This document shows positions 1 through 8,085 of a stretch of DNA of 64,000 nt, one piece after another. Source of the DNA: DATFVA01 sp963800255 (GTDB lineage Bacteria; Bacteroidota; Ignavibacteria; Ignavibacteriales; Ignavibacteriaceae); the NCBI GenBank assembly GCA_963800255.1, contig CAWDAK010000009.1, positions 124,001-188,000 of the forward strand, written 5' to 3'. The notes beneath the pieces are model-generated. The model searched no databases. It worked only from the letters and a program-made list of their open reading frames with translations, and had not been told where the DNA came from. The stretch's first letter is position 1. Every line of letters begins with the position of its first letter. Both the position numbers and the translations under genes were made by a program.

Positions 1-695
1 GGGTGTTTCTTTTCATACTCAAGGATTTCATTTATTCCGAACCCGGGGTTCTTATCGTAAAGAGCATCATAAATTTCCTTGATGAAAAGATAATCCTCCA
101 TATAGTCAATTGTCCAGCGATGAGTCATCGAATAATTCAGTCCTGTCTTCCAGGCAACATTACCTATTCTGAACTTCCCGGGATTTTCCCATATATAAGG
201 AGTAGTATGTTCACGCTCGAAATCTTTTGTTGCCTCAATTCTGCATTTTTCGAGTGTTTCAAGACTCATTACTTCAACATCATTTCCGTCCGGGAAAGTG
301 GCAGGGTGGAGGTTGCTTACATAATCAAATTTTTCTGCATTAGCTCTGTAATAGCTTATCACTCTGTCAATTATTGAAGGATCGAGCAGGGGACAGTCAG
401 ATGGAATTTTCACCACCGTATCTCCTCCATATTTCAGTGCAGCATTTATATGTCTTTCAAGCAGGTTGTTTGTGCTTCCCCTGTATACTTTAAATCCGCG
501 AGCAGATAGAACATCTGCAAGTTCATCATCGTATCTCTCTTCAGTAAGGGCAGCTACAATGGTTTCTGTAAAATCTGAAAGGCTGACACGTTCAAGCATC
601 CTAATTATAAGGGGCTGTCCCGAAAGTGGCATCATAACCTTTTTTGGAAACCTGGTTGATCCCATTCTTGCCTGGACTACAGTAATGATTTTCAT
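1..695 (-). CDS. SpsF-like cytidylyltransferase (3' end cut by window)
   Basis: Seen: reading the minus strand from the ATG at 693-695 gives an open frame to the window edge (about 231 residues, no stop). It begins MKIITVVQARMGSTRFPKKV, the nucleotide-binding N-terminus typical of SpsF/NeuA-type sugar-nucleotide cytidylyltransferases, and continues with a conserved PSDCPLLDP segment and an EREHTTPYIWE segment. Known of the family: these enzymes activate acidic or modified sugars with CTP for surface glycans or flagellin-type glycosylation. It lies 39 bp downstream of the GT-B-like gene on the same strand, so the two are probably co-transcribed. The actual sugar cannot be read from the sequence. 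The C-terminal end lies outside the window. Confidence 0.85.
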   Translation of the reverse strand, partial: MKIITVVQARMGSTRFPKKVMMPLSGQPLIIRMLERVSLSDFTETIVAALTEERYDDELADVLSARGFKVYRGSTNNLLERHINAALKYGGDTVVKIPSDCPLLDPSIIDRVISYYRANAEKFDYVSNLHPATFPDGNDVEVMSLETLEKCRIEATKDFEREHTTPYIWENPGKFRIGNVAWKTGLNYSMTHRWTIDYMEDYLFIKEIYDALYDKNPGFGINEILEYEKKH

Positions 696-734
696 AAGGT
701 GATTTAATGAGATTGATAAGAACTATTATTTATA

Positions 735-1763
735 TCACTTCTCGGCATTTATTAATTTTGAACGGAATCCAGGGAGTATCCTTGAATTAAGTTCAATCGA
801 AGGGGAAGTCTTTAACAGGTTCATTCCCGTTTCGGCTATTGCCTTAGAAGATGTTCCGCCGTTCTGAATTGGAGAGAGTTTCTTCAATTCCCCGGGATCA
901 AATTCTGAGAAAACTTTCTTCCCCAGTGCAAGTCCCACGTATACTACGCTTGAGTATCTTGCAATAAGGGTATCACAATTGGCTATCATATGGGAAGTAT
1001 TGCCGGATGAGAAGATTAATGCACCCGGTGCAATAGCATTTATTTCTGCTGTTGCTCTTTCTACGTTTTCATTGGGGTGAAGTTTGAATATGATTTGTTT
1101 TCCGTTAGCTATTTTTTTAGCCTTCAGAATAAACTTTTTCCTGTTCTCATACTTGTAGGTTTCTCTCGTATCTGATGTAGCAACAAGGACATATCCTTTA
1201 TGTGGGAAATCATTATCGAGGAATTCACTGCAGTGGTCAAAATTAGGAATACCGGTAACCTCAATTTTGTCAGGGTCAACTCCTTTTTTTATGAACAATT
1301 CCCGGTAGCCTTCTGAGGCTACGCAGAATTTATCATAAGCGTGTGAGAGTCCTGTAACAGATGTGCTTGCCATCCACATAGGCAGTTTCAGGTGCTTCAC
1401 CATATAAAAAATAAGGGTTTCGGGATCGGTCATGCCCTCCTGAACGAGTATCAGTTTCTTATTCCTGATATTTTTAGGTACGATCAGGTCAGAGCATGTA
1501 TAAACAAGATCATAGTTATTGGCTGAGCCTTCAAAATCGACCTTCAGGTTGTGTTTTTCCAGGTAATCGAAGGTTCGCTTTTTGAATTGACCACCCAGTA
1601 TGCAGAAATCAAGCACACCTGTTTTCCCAACCTGTTTAAGGAATCCAAGAGCATAATATGGAGTAAAATAACAATCTTCGGAAGGGAAGTGGAGAGAAAT
1701 TTTATGCATCATAGTAGTCTGATTAAGTGAACCGCAGATGAATAGAATTTTTCTATTGTTCAT
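735..1763 (-). CDS. Putative GT-B-fold glycosyl/polyol-phosphate transferase or epimerase-like protein
   Basis: A 342-residue protein with no signal peptide or membrane segment. The N-terminus (KILFICGSLNQTTMMHKI) resembles a Rossmann-type first strand and loop. The C-terminal half has an IIFKLHPNE segment, an FSSGNTSHMIANCDTLIARYSS segment split by a short loop, and VGLALGKKV, an arrangement like the second domain of UDP-GlcNAc 2-epimerases and CDP-glycerol glycerophosphotransferases. I cannot assign a substrate. It is followed by the SpsF-like gene 39 bp downstream, which suggests a role in making or transferring a CMP- or CDP-activated sugar for a surface polymer. ATG start at 1763. Function class is inferred from motif layout only. 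Confidence 0.6.
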   Translation of the reverse strand: MNNRKILFICGSLNQTTMMHKISLHFPSEDCYFTPYYALGFLKQVGKTGVLDFCILGGQFKKRTFDYLEKHNLKVDFEGSANNYDLVYTCSDLIVPKNIRNKKLILVQEGMTDPETLIFYMVKHLKLPMWMASTSVTGLSHAYDKFCVASEGYRELFIKKGVDPDKIEVTGIPNFDHCSEFLDNDFPHKGYVLVATSDTRETYKYENRKKFILKAKKIANGKQIIFKLHPNENVERATAEINAIAPGALIFSSGNTSHMIANCDTLIARYSSVVYVGLALGKKVFSEFDPGELKKLSPIQNGGTSSKAIAETGMNLLKTSPSIELNSRILPGFRSKLINAEK

Positions 1764-2055
1764 AAAATCTCTTTCGATTAAAAATTAAAGATATAAAATA
1801 ACCGAATCCTGTGTGTTAAATTATGATTATGAATTCCTCTAAGTTATATATATTAAACAGATTAACCGATAATATATTTTATAATCCATTTAAACTCAAA
1901 CCACAGTGCCAGACAGCATACAAGCTTGATTTTGATTCTCCACTTGCTATAAGATATTAAAATATAATAGCTTAAATCTTTTAAAAAGTTGATTAGAAGC
2001 AATTCTCTTCTTAAATTCATCCCTCAATACTCCCAAAAACAAATTTTCTTTAGGA

Positions 2056-2997
2056 ATGAAAGCCATAAAACCCAAAAAACTGCAAAAAGGGGATTTAATC
2101 GGGATAATCTCCCCTGCATCATCCGTTGATGATACTTCCCGGATTGAAAGAGGAGTACAGTATATTGAGAAGATGGGATATACTGTGATGGTGGGGAAAA
2201 ACGTGGGAAAATATAATGGCTACCTTGCAGGGACAGACCAGGAAAGGCTTGATGATCTCCACTCAATGTTTTCAAATAAAAAGGTTAAAGCTGTATTCTG
2301 CCTGAGAGGTGGTTATGGAGCCGCAAGATTGGTGGATAAAATTGATTATAAGCTGGTCGGAAATAATCCTAAGATTTTTACGGGCTACAGCGATATTTCT
2401 GCGCTTCAACTAGCTATGTTTTATAAAACAGGATTGATAACATTTGCGGGACCAATGGTGGGAGTAGATTTTTACGATGAAGTGAGTTCTTTTACAGAAG
2501 AAATGTTCTGGACTCTCCTTACTTCTTCAAAAAAATTCGGACGTGTCGGGAACCCCGACGATGAGCATTTCCTTAGTCTGAATTCCGGTGCTTCAAACGG
2601 ACGGATCATCGGCGGGAATCTTTCAGTTATTTCTGGACTTATAGGAACCGGTTATTTCCCGGATCTTAAAGATAAAATCCTTTTGATAGAAGAGATAGGC
2701 GAAATGCCTTACAAAATAGATAGAATGTTCAACCATATGCGATTATCAGGTATGTTCAAGGGAATGAAGGGTGTGATAATCGGGTCATTTCGCGACTGTC
2801 ATGAGCACGATCCTAATAAAAGGACATTAACGCTTGGGGAAGTTATTACTGACTATCTTTCACCGCTTAAAAAACCAGTAGTTTATAATTTCAGACACGG
2901 TCATTTACGGGATAATATAACAATCCCTCTAGGTGTTAGTATAAAGATAAATGCTTCAAAAAAATCAGTAGAAATTACTGAGGCTGCTGTATCTTAA
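2056..2997 (+). CDS. ldcA: LD-carboxypeptidase (peptidase S66 family)
   Basis: A 313-residue protein of normal family length. The nucleophile Ser112 sits in GYSDISAL, preceded by the conserved CLRGGYGAARL loop (82-92). The catalytic Glu is at 212/213 (LIEEIGEMPYKIDRM) and the His at 281/283 (FRHGHLRDN), completing the Ser-His-Glu triad known for S66 enzymes. These cleave the L,D bond that releases terminal D-Ala from tetrapeptides during murein recycling in the cytoplasm; some family members act on microcin C instead. No signal peptide is visible, consistent with a cytoplasmic enzyme. It is a single gene between divergent and convergent neighbours; its stop is 19 bp from the end of ispE on the other strand. 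Confidence 0.88.
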   Translation: MKAIKPKKLQKGDLIGIISPASSVDDTSRIERGVQYIEKMGYTVMVGKNVGKYNGYLAGTDQERLDDLHSMFSNKKVKAVFCLRGGYGAARLVDKIDYKLVGNNPKIFTGYSDISALQLAMFYKTGLITFAGPMVGVDFYDEVSSFTEEMFWTLLTSSKKFGRVGNPDDEHFLSLNSGASNGRIIGGNLSVISGLIGTGYFPDLKDKILLIEEIGEMPYKIDRMFNHMRLSGMFKGMKGVIIGSFRDCHEHDPNKRTLTLGEVITDYLSPLKKPVVYNFRHGHLRDNITIPLGVSIKINASKKSVEITEAAVS

Positions 2998-3016
2998 GAT
3001 GAGTGAGTACAGACCT

Positions 3017-3865
3017 TTATCCGGGATTTACCTCATCGTGAATATATGTCCTGTAACCCTGCTCCTTCATTATTCCTGCCGCCGTTGATGCTGTTTCAGT
3101 ATCCGGGTATATACCGAATACAGTCGACCCGCTTCCACTCATCAGGGAAAAAGCCGCCCCGAGCTTATAATGAAGGTACCGAATTTCTTTTATTAAAGGA
3201 TAGTGCTCAAAAACAGGAGCTTCGAATACATTTGTCACCTGGTCAATGTAGTGCTTCAAGTGATAAAGGTCCAAAGATGCAACTTCCCTTAAGTTAAAAT
3301 TTGGCTCTGAAGGAGTTATTTTGCTATAGGCCCATTTTGTGGATATATTTATGCCCGGGTTCACGATTACAATTGGAAGATCTGATTGAAGCAGAAGTAT
3401 ACTTAAAACCTCCCCACGTCCGCAGGCAAACGAAGGATGAGGTTTAAGAAAAAAAGGTACATCGCTCCCGAGTCTTAGCGCAAGATCAAATATTTCGTTT
3501 TCTGACAAATTAAGTCCTGAAAACTCATTCAGGTTATTCAATACTGCAGCTGCATCTGAACTGCCGCCGCCCAGTCCTGCCCCGACCGGAATTTGTTTTT
3601 CAAGATAGATTTTTACGTTAAGCCTTTCCCCGGTATACTCCTCGAGAAGATTTTTTGCAAAAACTGCCAGGTTAGTAGAATCAACTGGGAGCGAATCGTC
3701 ATTTGATACAAAAATGAATTTGTCCGAATCCTCAATGGTAATCCGATCAAATATATTAACAGGATAAAAAATAGTTTCAATATTATGATATCCGTCCTGC
3801 CTTTTTTCAGTAACGTATAACCCGATATTTATTTTTGCCGGAGTCAGGACTTCAATTTTTGCCAT
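3017..3865 (-). CDS. ispE: 4-diphosphocytidyl-2-C-methyl-D-erythritol kinase
   Basis: A 282-residue GHMP kinase, usual length for IspE. Seen: N-terminal PAKINIGLYV with Lys11, the GHMP ATP-binding motif PVGAGLGGGSSDAAA at about 93-107, and the catalytic Asp135 in LGSDVPFFL; a C-terminal LMSGSGSTVFG glycine loop is present. It phosphorylates CDP-ME in the non-mevalonate isoprenoid pathway. The start codon lies inside the 3' end of the homocysteine methyltransferase gene (14-bp overlap), so translation is probably coupled. No other isoprenoid gene is adjacent. Confidence 0.95.
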   Translation of the reverse strand: MAKIEVLTPAKINIGLYVTEKRQDGYHNIETIFYPVNIFDRITIEDSDKFIFVSNDDSLPVDSTNLAVFAKNLLEEYTGERLNVKIYLEKQIPVGAGLGGGSSDAAAVLNNLNEFSGLNLSENEIFDLALRLGSDVPFFLKPHPSFACGRGEVLSILLLQSDLPIVIVNPGINISTKWAYSKITPSEPNFNLREVASLDLYHLKHYIDQVTNVFEAPVFEHYPLIKEIRYLHYKLGAAFSLMSGSGSTVFGIYPDTETASTAAGIMKEQGYRTYIHDEVNPG

Positions 3866-4724
3866 CCAAAAACTCCCTGATTTTTATAATATGTTCCTGC
3901 TCTGAACCGCAGCATGCACCAATAAATGAAGGCGAATATTTCATTGTTTTTTTTACCAGTTCAAGATAATCCGTAGGTGAAAAGCCGCATGTTATTACGT
4001 TGTCTTCAGGATTTCCGGAGCCGCAATTAAGGTAATAGCCCCAGCTGCAGCCGAATTCCTTCTCTACAGCATTAAATTGCGCGGGGGAAATACAATTTAA
4101 ACCTATTGCGAGAGGATCATGATCCCTGATAAAATGGAAAGCTTCATCAGGTGATTCGCCGGAGAGGAGCCTGAGATTTTCGTCCAGGTAGATGCTAACC
4201 ACGTAAGGTATGGTATTCTGCGAGCAGTATTCGCAAATAATTTTTATTTCATCAAAATGACTTTGCGTTTCATTAAGGATAAAGTCAGGACCATTATCAA
4301 AAAGCAAACTAATATGTTTATGATGATTGTACTTAAGTTCCTTCCGGGTTAAACTACGATCTTTTTGATAGCAGTCTTCTGCGGGTGCGTTGGATGCTGC
4401 TATATATACTTTAAGTTCCTCTTTTGCTTGGTGTGCTAATTCAAGGGCTGCTTTAAGAAGTTCCTCCTGCTTATTACTGCTGAAGTCGGACAGGGCTGCA
4501 GGATTTGTACGGAAGGTATTGGTTGTGATTATATCTGCTCCTGCAGCAATATAATCTTTGTGAATTTTCAATACTTTTTCGGGATAATCGATGTTAGCAA
4601 GCGTCATCCAGGTTCTTTTATGGCCAGGGACTCCTGCCTGCTGAAGCTTACTCCCCATAGCTCCGTCAAGCACAAGGGGCTTTTTTTTCTTAGCAGCTGC
4701 TGAAAAGGGATTTGATTTATCCAT
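3852..4724 (-). CDS. Homocysteine S-methyltransferase-domain protein
   Basis: A 290-residue Zn-dependent methyltransferase-like (betaine/homocysteine methyltransferase) domain. Seen: VLDGAMGSKLQQAG near the N-terminus, ITTNTFRTN, ILNETQSHFDE, and the Zn-ligand candidates GLNC and GACCGS near the C-terminus. The ATG at 4724 is preferred over an upstream in-frame codon at 4793 because it falls 4 bp after the stop of the GT9 gene, while the longer form would overlap it by 65 bp. The family moves a methyl group from a donor such as S-methylmethionine or methyl-folate/cobalamin to homocysteine; no cobalamin domain is present here. Its position between a glycosyltransferase and ispE gives no clue to its donor. 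Confidence 0.82.
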   Translation of the reverse strand: MDKSNPFSAAAKKKKPLVLDGAMGSKLQQAGVPGHKRTWMTLANIDYPEKVLKIHKDYIAAGADIITTNTFRTNPAALSDFSSNKQEELLKAALELAHQAKEELKVYIAASNAPAEDCYQKDRSLTRKELKYNHHKHISLLFDNGPDFILNETQSHFDEIKIICEYCSQNTIPYVVSIYLDENLRLLSGESPDEAFHFIRDHDPLAIGLNCISPAQFNAVEKEFGCSWGYYLNCGSGNPEDNVITCGFSPTDYLELVKKTMKYSPSFIGACCGSEQEHIIKIREFLDGKN

Positions 4725-4728
4725 TTCT

Positions 4729-5871
4729 TCAGGCAATATCCTTTTTTTGAAAAACAGTGCGGTAGTTTTCTGTTTCCCTGATAATTCTATCAAGGTCTAT
4801 CATCTGTATACATTCAAGGTTATAAGGACAGACTTTCTTCCAGCATGGTGAACAAAAAAGATCATCCGGGTACAATTTTATACCGCGGTCGTAAAGTTCA
4901 ATTTCGTTCCAGCAGCTTACTCCGAACCAGACGATTATATACTTCTTGAGGGCAATGCCTAAGTGCATCCCAAATGAATCGCCTGTAATTATGACATCCG
5001 CTAGTTCTTCGAAACAGGCACCTCTTCTTACGCCAAGTGTGGTGGGGGTGTTAATTATTCTTCCTTCAAAATGAGAATAGATGATCTTATTTCTTTCAGT
5101 ATCCTCGGGTCCGCCCAGAAGCACAATTTTTCCTATATTCTTCTTAAGCATATTCTCTATTAGATAAACATGTTGTTCAATCGTCATCTTTTTGTTGGGA
5201 TAAAGTTCCGAACAGCCAGTATTAAACCCAATCACAAAATCGTTATCGTGCAAACCCGTACTTTTTTTATAATCACCGATAAATATTTTTTCTTCATCAC
5301 TGAAGCTGAAAACATATTCATCTCTTTTATACTCAAGCTCAAAAGTTTCTGCCAGGTAATCCTGACCTGTCCGTTTGTTCACTTTAAATTTCAGATGATC
5401 GTCCATACCAAGGTTATAATTATAATAAGCACCCTCATTTAACGGTATTATTTTACCGTCGCCGTTAAGACCGAAACCAAGTTTATGCTTTGCTTTAACT
5501 GAATTCAGCAGGGCACAGGAACGCTGCGATTTATCAACGTTCATTACGTAATCAAACTCCATTTCATTAAGAATTGAAAGTGATTCAGCATCATATACAA
5601 AAACTTTATCCAGGTATGGATTATTAAGGAGCAGGGGAGCGGCTATTTTAAGTGTAACCCAATAAAGAGTTGATTCGGGGAATTTCCTTTTGATCGACGG
5701 CAGCTGTACGGTAGTCATCAGTATATCACCCATTGCGTCGAAATTAATTATTAATATTTTCTCCCCGATCGGAAGATTGTCCTTGCACCCGTCTAGCCAG
5801 CAGTTATGATCAGGATAGCAGGGTTTGTACCCGGTAAACCGTTTACACGAAGGAGCTTCTTTTAAAGTCAA
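4729..5871 (-). CDS. Glycosyltransferase family 9 (heptosyltransferase-like) with Cys-rich ends
   Basis: A 380-residue GT9 protein. The core begins at about residue 37 with KILIINFDAMGDILMTT, the strand-loop of ADP-heptose:LPS heptosyltransferases, and has a nucleotide-site segment VIITGDSFGMHLGIALKK near the C-terminus. In front of the fold is a 35-residue extension with four Cys (9, 18, 24, 29), and near the end is CSPCWKKVCPYNLEC. The two Cys clusters may form a metal site (inference). A TTG start at 5871 is needed to include the extension. It probably transfers a heptose or similar sugar in LPS core assembly. It is divergent from the GT4 gene (99-bp gap) and first in a run with the methyltransferase and ispE. 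Confidence 0.85.
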   Translation of the reverse strand: MTLKEAPSCKRFTGYKPCYPDHNCWLDGCKDNLPIGEKILIINFDAMGDILMTTVQLPSIKRKFPESTLYWVTLKIAAPLLLNNPYLDKVFVYDAESLSILNEMEFDYVMNVDKSQRSCALLNSVKAKHKLGFGLNGDGKIIPLNEGAYYNYNLGMDDHLKFKVNKRTGQDYLAETFELEYKRDEYVFSFSDEEKIFIGDYKKSTGLHDNDFVIGFNTGCSELYPNKKMTIEQHVYLIENMLKKNIGKIVLLGGPEDTERNKIIYSHFEGRIINTPTTLGVRRGACFEELADVIITGDSFGMHLGIALKKYIIVWFGVSCWNEIELYDRGIKLYPDDLFCSPCWKKVCPYNLECIQMIDLDRIIRETENYRTVFQKKDIA

Positions 5872-5970
5872 AAAAAACCTGACTGGTTGTAAATAATAAT
5901 TATATTTAAGTTAAATTTATCGGTCAAATATAAAAAAACATTAGCTGCATTTGAAGGAGTATTTTTATAT

Positions 5971-7047
5971 ATGTTATTCCAGGTAAGCTTCGGTGACGGT
6001 TATGCCGGAAGTGCTAAAATTGCTATTCTCAGCTCAGAACAGCTTATGAAAAAAGGTTACGACTTGAGACTCTTCGCATCGAAAGGTTCGCTTACTGAAA
6101 GAAGAGCTAAGGAGAGAGGGATTGAGGTAATTTCTCTGGATACTTCGGGAGATTACAAGATACTGTATAAGGAATTTAAGAATTACTTCAGTGAGTTAAA
6201 TCCTTTCGCCGTGATTTCATATCATTCACTTGACAGAAAGCTGGGCTTGAACCTGAAGAAGGATTTCCGGGATAAATATAAGAATATAGCCTACAGGCAA
6301 AATATCACCAAAACGGTACCGATTATAGGGCCTATGATATACAACAGGTTTTTTGATTACCAGGTTGCATGCAGCGGCGGCGTTGCTGATAGTCTTATTA
6401 AGTCAGGTATCAGGGCTAAAAAAGTCAGGGTGATCCATAATGGAATAGAGTTTCCCGAAAATATAAATGAAATTCAAGGTGCAGAGGTTAAGAATAAATA
6501 TTCACTCAACGATAAAATAGTGCTGGGTTTATCTACATGGTTTCATAAAGAAAGAAAGGGATTTGACATTCTTTTCAGGGCTTTCTCAAAGCTGGATGAT
6601 AGATTTATCCTACTGATTATAGGCATACCGCAAGAACAACAGAAAGAGGCTGCGGACTATGCCGGCGAATTCGGGATCAGCAGGGACAAAATAATAATGC
6701 CAGGATATGTAGATGATATCTGGAAGTACTATAAAGCTATGGATATTTTTCTTCTGACTTCACGGTCCGAAGGATTTTCACTGGCTCTGCTTGAGGCAGG
6801 AATTTCATCAATTCCACTGATAGCATCCGATATTCCTGGCAATGATGAGCTTATAAAAAACGGAGAAAACGGATTTTTGTTCAACCTTAATGATACGGAT
6901 GAACTTGTAACGGTTATTAACCGGCTAAGTAATGATGCTGTATTGAGAAAAAATTGCGCCGGAAAGGCTTATTCAGATGTTAAAAAGAATTACACTATCG
7001 AAGTTCTTGCCGGAAAGATGGATGATTTCCTTAAATCTATTATTTAG
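5971..7047 (+). CDS. Glycosyltransferase family 4
   Basis: A 358-residue GT-B glycosyltransferase. Seen: an N-terminal acceptor domain with GDGYAGSAKIAILSSEQLMKKG, a linker near VIHNGIEF, and a C-terminal donor domain with MPGYVDDIWKYYKAMDIFLL and SRSEGFSLALLEAG, the EX7E-like signature of GT4 retaining enzymes. It has no signal peptide and would act at the cytoplasmic face of the inner membrane in LPS or exopolysaccharide assembly. A GGAG ribosome site lies about 12 nt before the ATG. It is plus-strand between two minus-strand GT9 genes and its 3' end overlaps the next GT9 gene tail-to-tail by 8 bp. Confidence 0.87.
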   Translation: MLFQVSFGDGYAGSAKIAILSSEQLMKKGYDLRLFASKGSLTERRAKERGIEVISLDTSGDYKILYKEFKNYFSELNPFAVISYHSLDRKLGLNLKKDFRDKYKNIAYRQNITKTVPIIGPMIYNRFFDYQVACSGGVADSLIKSGIRAKKVRVIHNGIEFPENINEIQGAEVKNKYSLNDKIVLGLSTWFHKERKGFDILFRAFSKLDDRFILLIIGIPQEQQKEAADYAGEFGISRDKIIMPGYVDDIWKYYKAMDIFLLTSRSEGFSLALLEAGISSIPLIASDIPGNDELIKNGENGFLFNLNDTDELVTVINRLSNDAVLRKNCAGKAYSDVKKNYTIEVLAGKMDDFLKSII

Positions 7048-8071
7048 TTCTGGCTTTTAACTTGCTGCCTGAGAGCCTTTCAAAAGCTTCTAGTACTTTC
7101 TGATTTGAAAGCTGAAGCATACACTCATGGTTATAGGGACATTCGAGATAGTTGCATACTATGCAAAACAAATCTTCCTTTAAGACATAACCGGAATTAG
7201 CAGAATATGGTCCATGTTTAGCCGGGTCGGTTGGGCCAAATATTCCAAGTGTAGGAATACCCAGGGCCGCAGCCATATGCATGGGACCAGAATCATTTGC
7301 AAGGATAAACCCGCAGTTTTTAATTAACCCTGACATTTGTTTAAGAGATGTTTTAGGAGCCAGTATCGTCCTGTCGGGAAAGTGATTCTTTATATAGTCA
7401 GCATCATACTCATCACCGGGACCCCATAAAATCAGGAAGGTTACCTTATGCTTTTTATTGATAGCAGAACATATTTCTATCCATTTTGAAGCATCGCATC
7501 TTTTTGACGGCCAGCCTCCCGCGGGGATAATTCCTACTACAAGTGAACCTGGTTTACAGTATTTTTTTATAAACCTCTTGCCGAATTCATCGTCTTCCTC
7601 AGAAACATAAAAGTGTATATTCCGGGTATTTATCTCGATATCCAGTGATTTGAGGAGCTCCAGGTTATGCTCTGCTGAATGGTGATCGCCTCTCTCACCG
7701 GTTGCGAGGATGTTGTAGGCATATTTCCTTCCACGGTAGGCAAATCCGACCCTGTATCTGACGCCAGACAAAAAGGTAATCTGAGCTGATCTCGGGTTAG
7801 ACCATAGATCGAGGATCATATCATATTTTTCTTTCTTAATTCGCAGGGCGACCAGCAGAGGAAATTCAGCTTCGTTCATTGTAAGCACTTTCCTTACGAA
7901 CGGGTTATTTTCAACAGATGCTTTAGCAAATTTTTCGGTAAGGTAATCTATTTCTGCGTAAGGGAAATGAGCCGCCAGGTTCTCAAGTATGATAGTAGAA
8001 AGTATAATATCCCCGATGCCGCGGGGTTTAATACACAGGATTTTTCTTATTTTATTTTTATCGATCTGCAT
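7040..8071 (-). CDS. Glycosyltransferase family 9 (heptosyltransferase-like)
   Basis: A 343-residue GT9 protein of typical length. Seen: KILCIKPRGIGDIILSTI near the N-terminus, GIIPAGGWPSKRC in the middle, LANDSGPMHMAAALGIPT and GIFGPTDPAKHGPY in the donor domain, all strong GT9 signatures. The C-terminus carries CIVCNYLECPYNHEC, like the other GT9 protein here, but there is no Cys-rich N-terminal extension. Likely role: adding a heptose-type sugar to LPS core. It starts 14 bp after polA ends on the same strand, so it may be read from the polA transcript. Confidence 0.9.
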   Translation of the reverse strand: MQIDKNKIRKILCIKPRGIGDIILSTIILENLAAHFPYAEIDYLTEKFAKASVENNPFVRKVLTMNEAEFPLLVALRIKKEKYDMILDLWSNPRSAQITFLSGVRYRVGFAYRGRKYAYNILATGERGDHHSAEHNLELLKSLDIEINTRNIHFYVSEEDDEFGKRFIKKYCKPGSLVVGIIPAGGWPSKRCDASKWIEICSAINKKHKVTFLILWGPGDEYDADYIKNHFPDRTILAPKTSLKQMSGLIKNCGFILANDSGPMHMAAALGIPTLGIFGPTDPAKHGPYSANSGYVLKEDLFCIVCNYLECPYNHECMLQLSNQKVLEAFERLSGSKLKARTK

Positions 8072-8085
8072 AAAATGAAAATATT

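Noticed and set aside
3..702. Plus-strand frames at 3-377 and 466-702
   Set aside because: They lie antisense to the SpsF-like gene, which has strong family motifs.
1764..2055. 292-bp divergent gap before ldcA
   Set aside because: AT-rich with several TTGATT/TATAAG-like sequences, but no single promoter or structure stands out enough to list.
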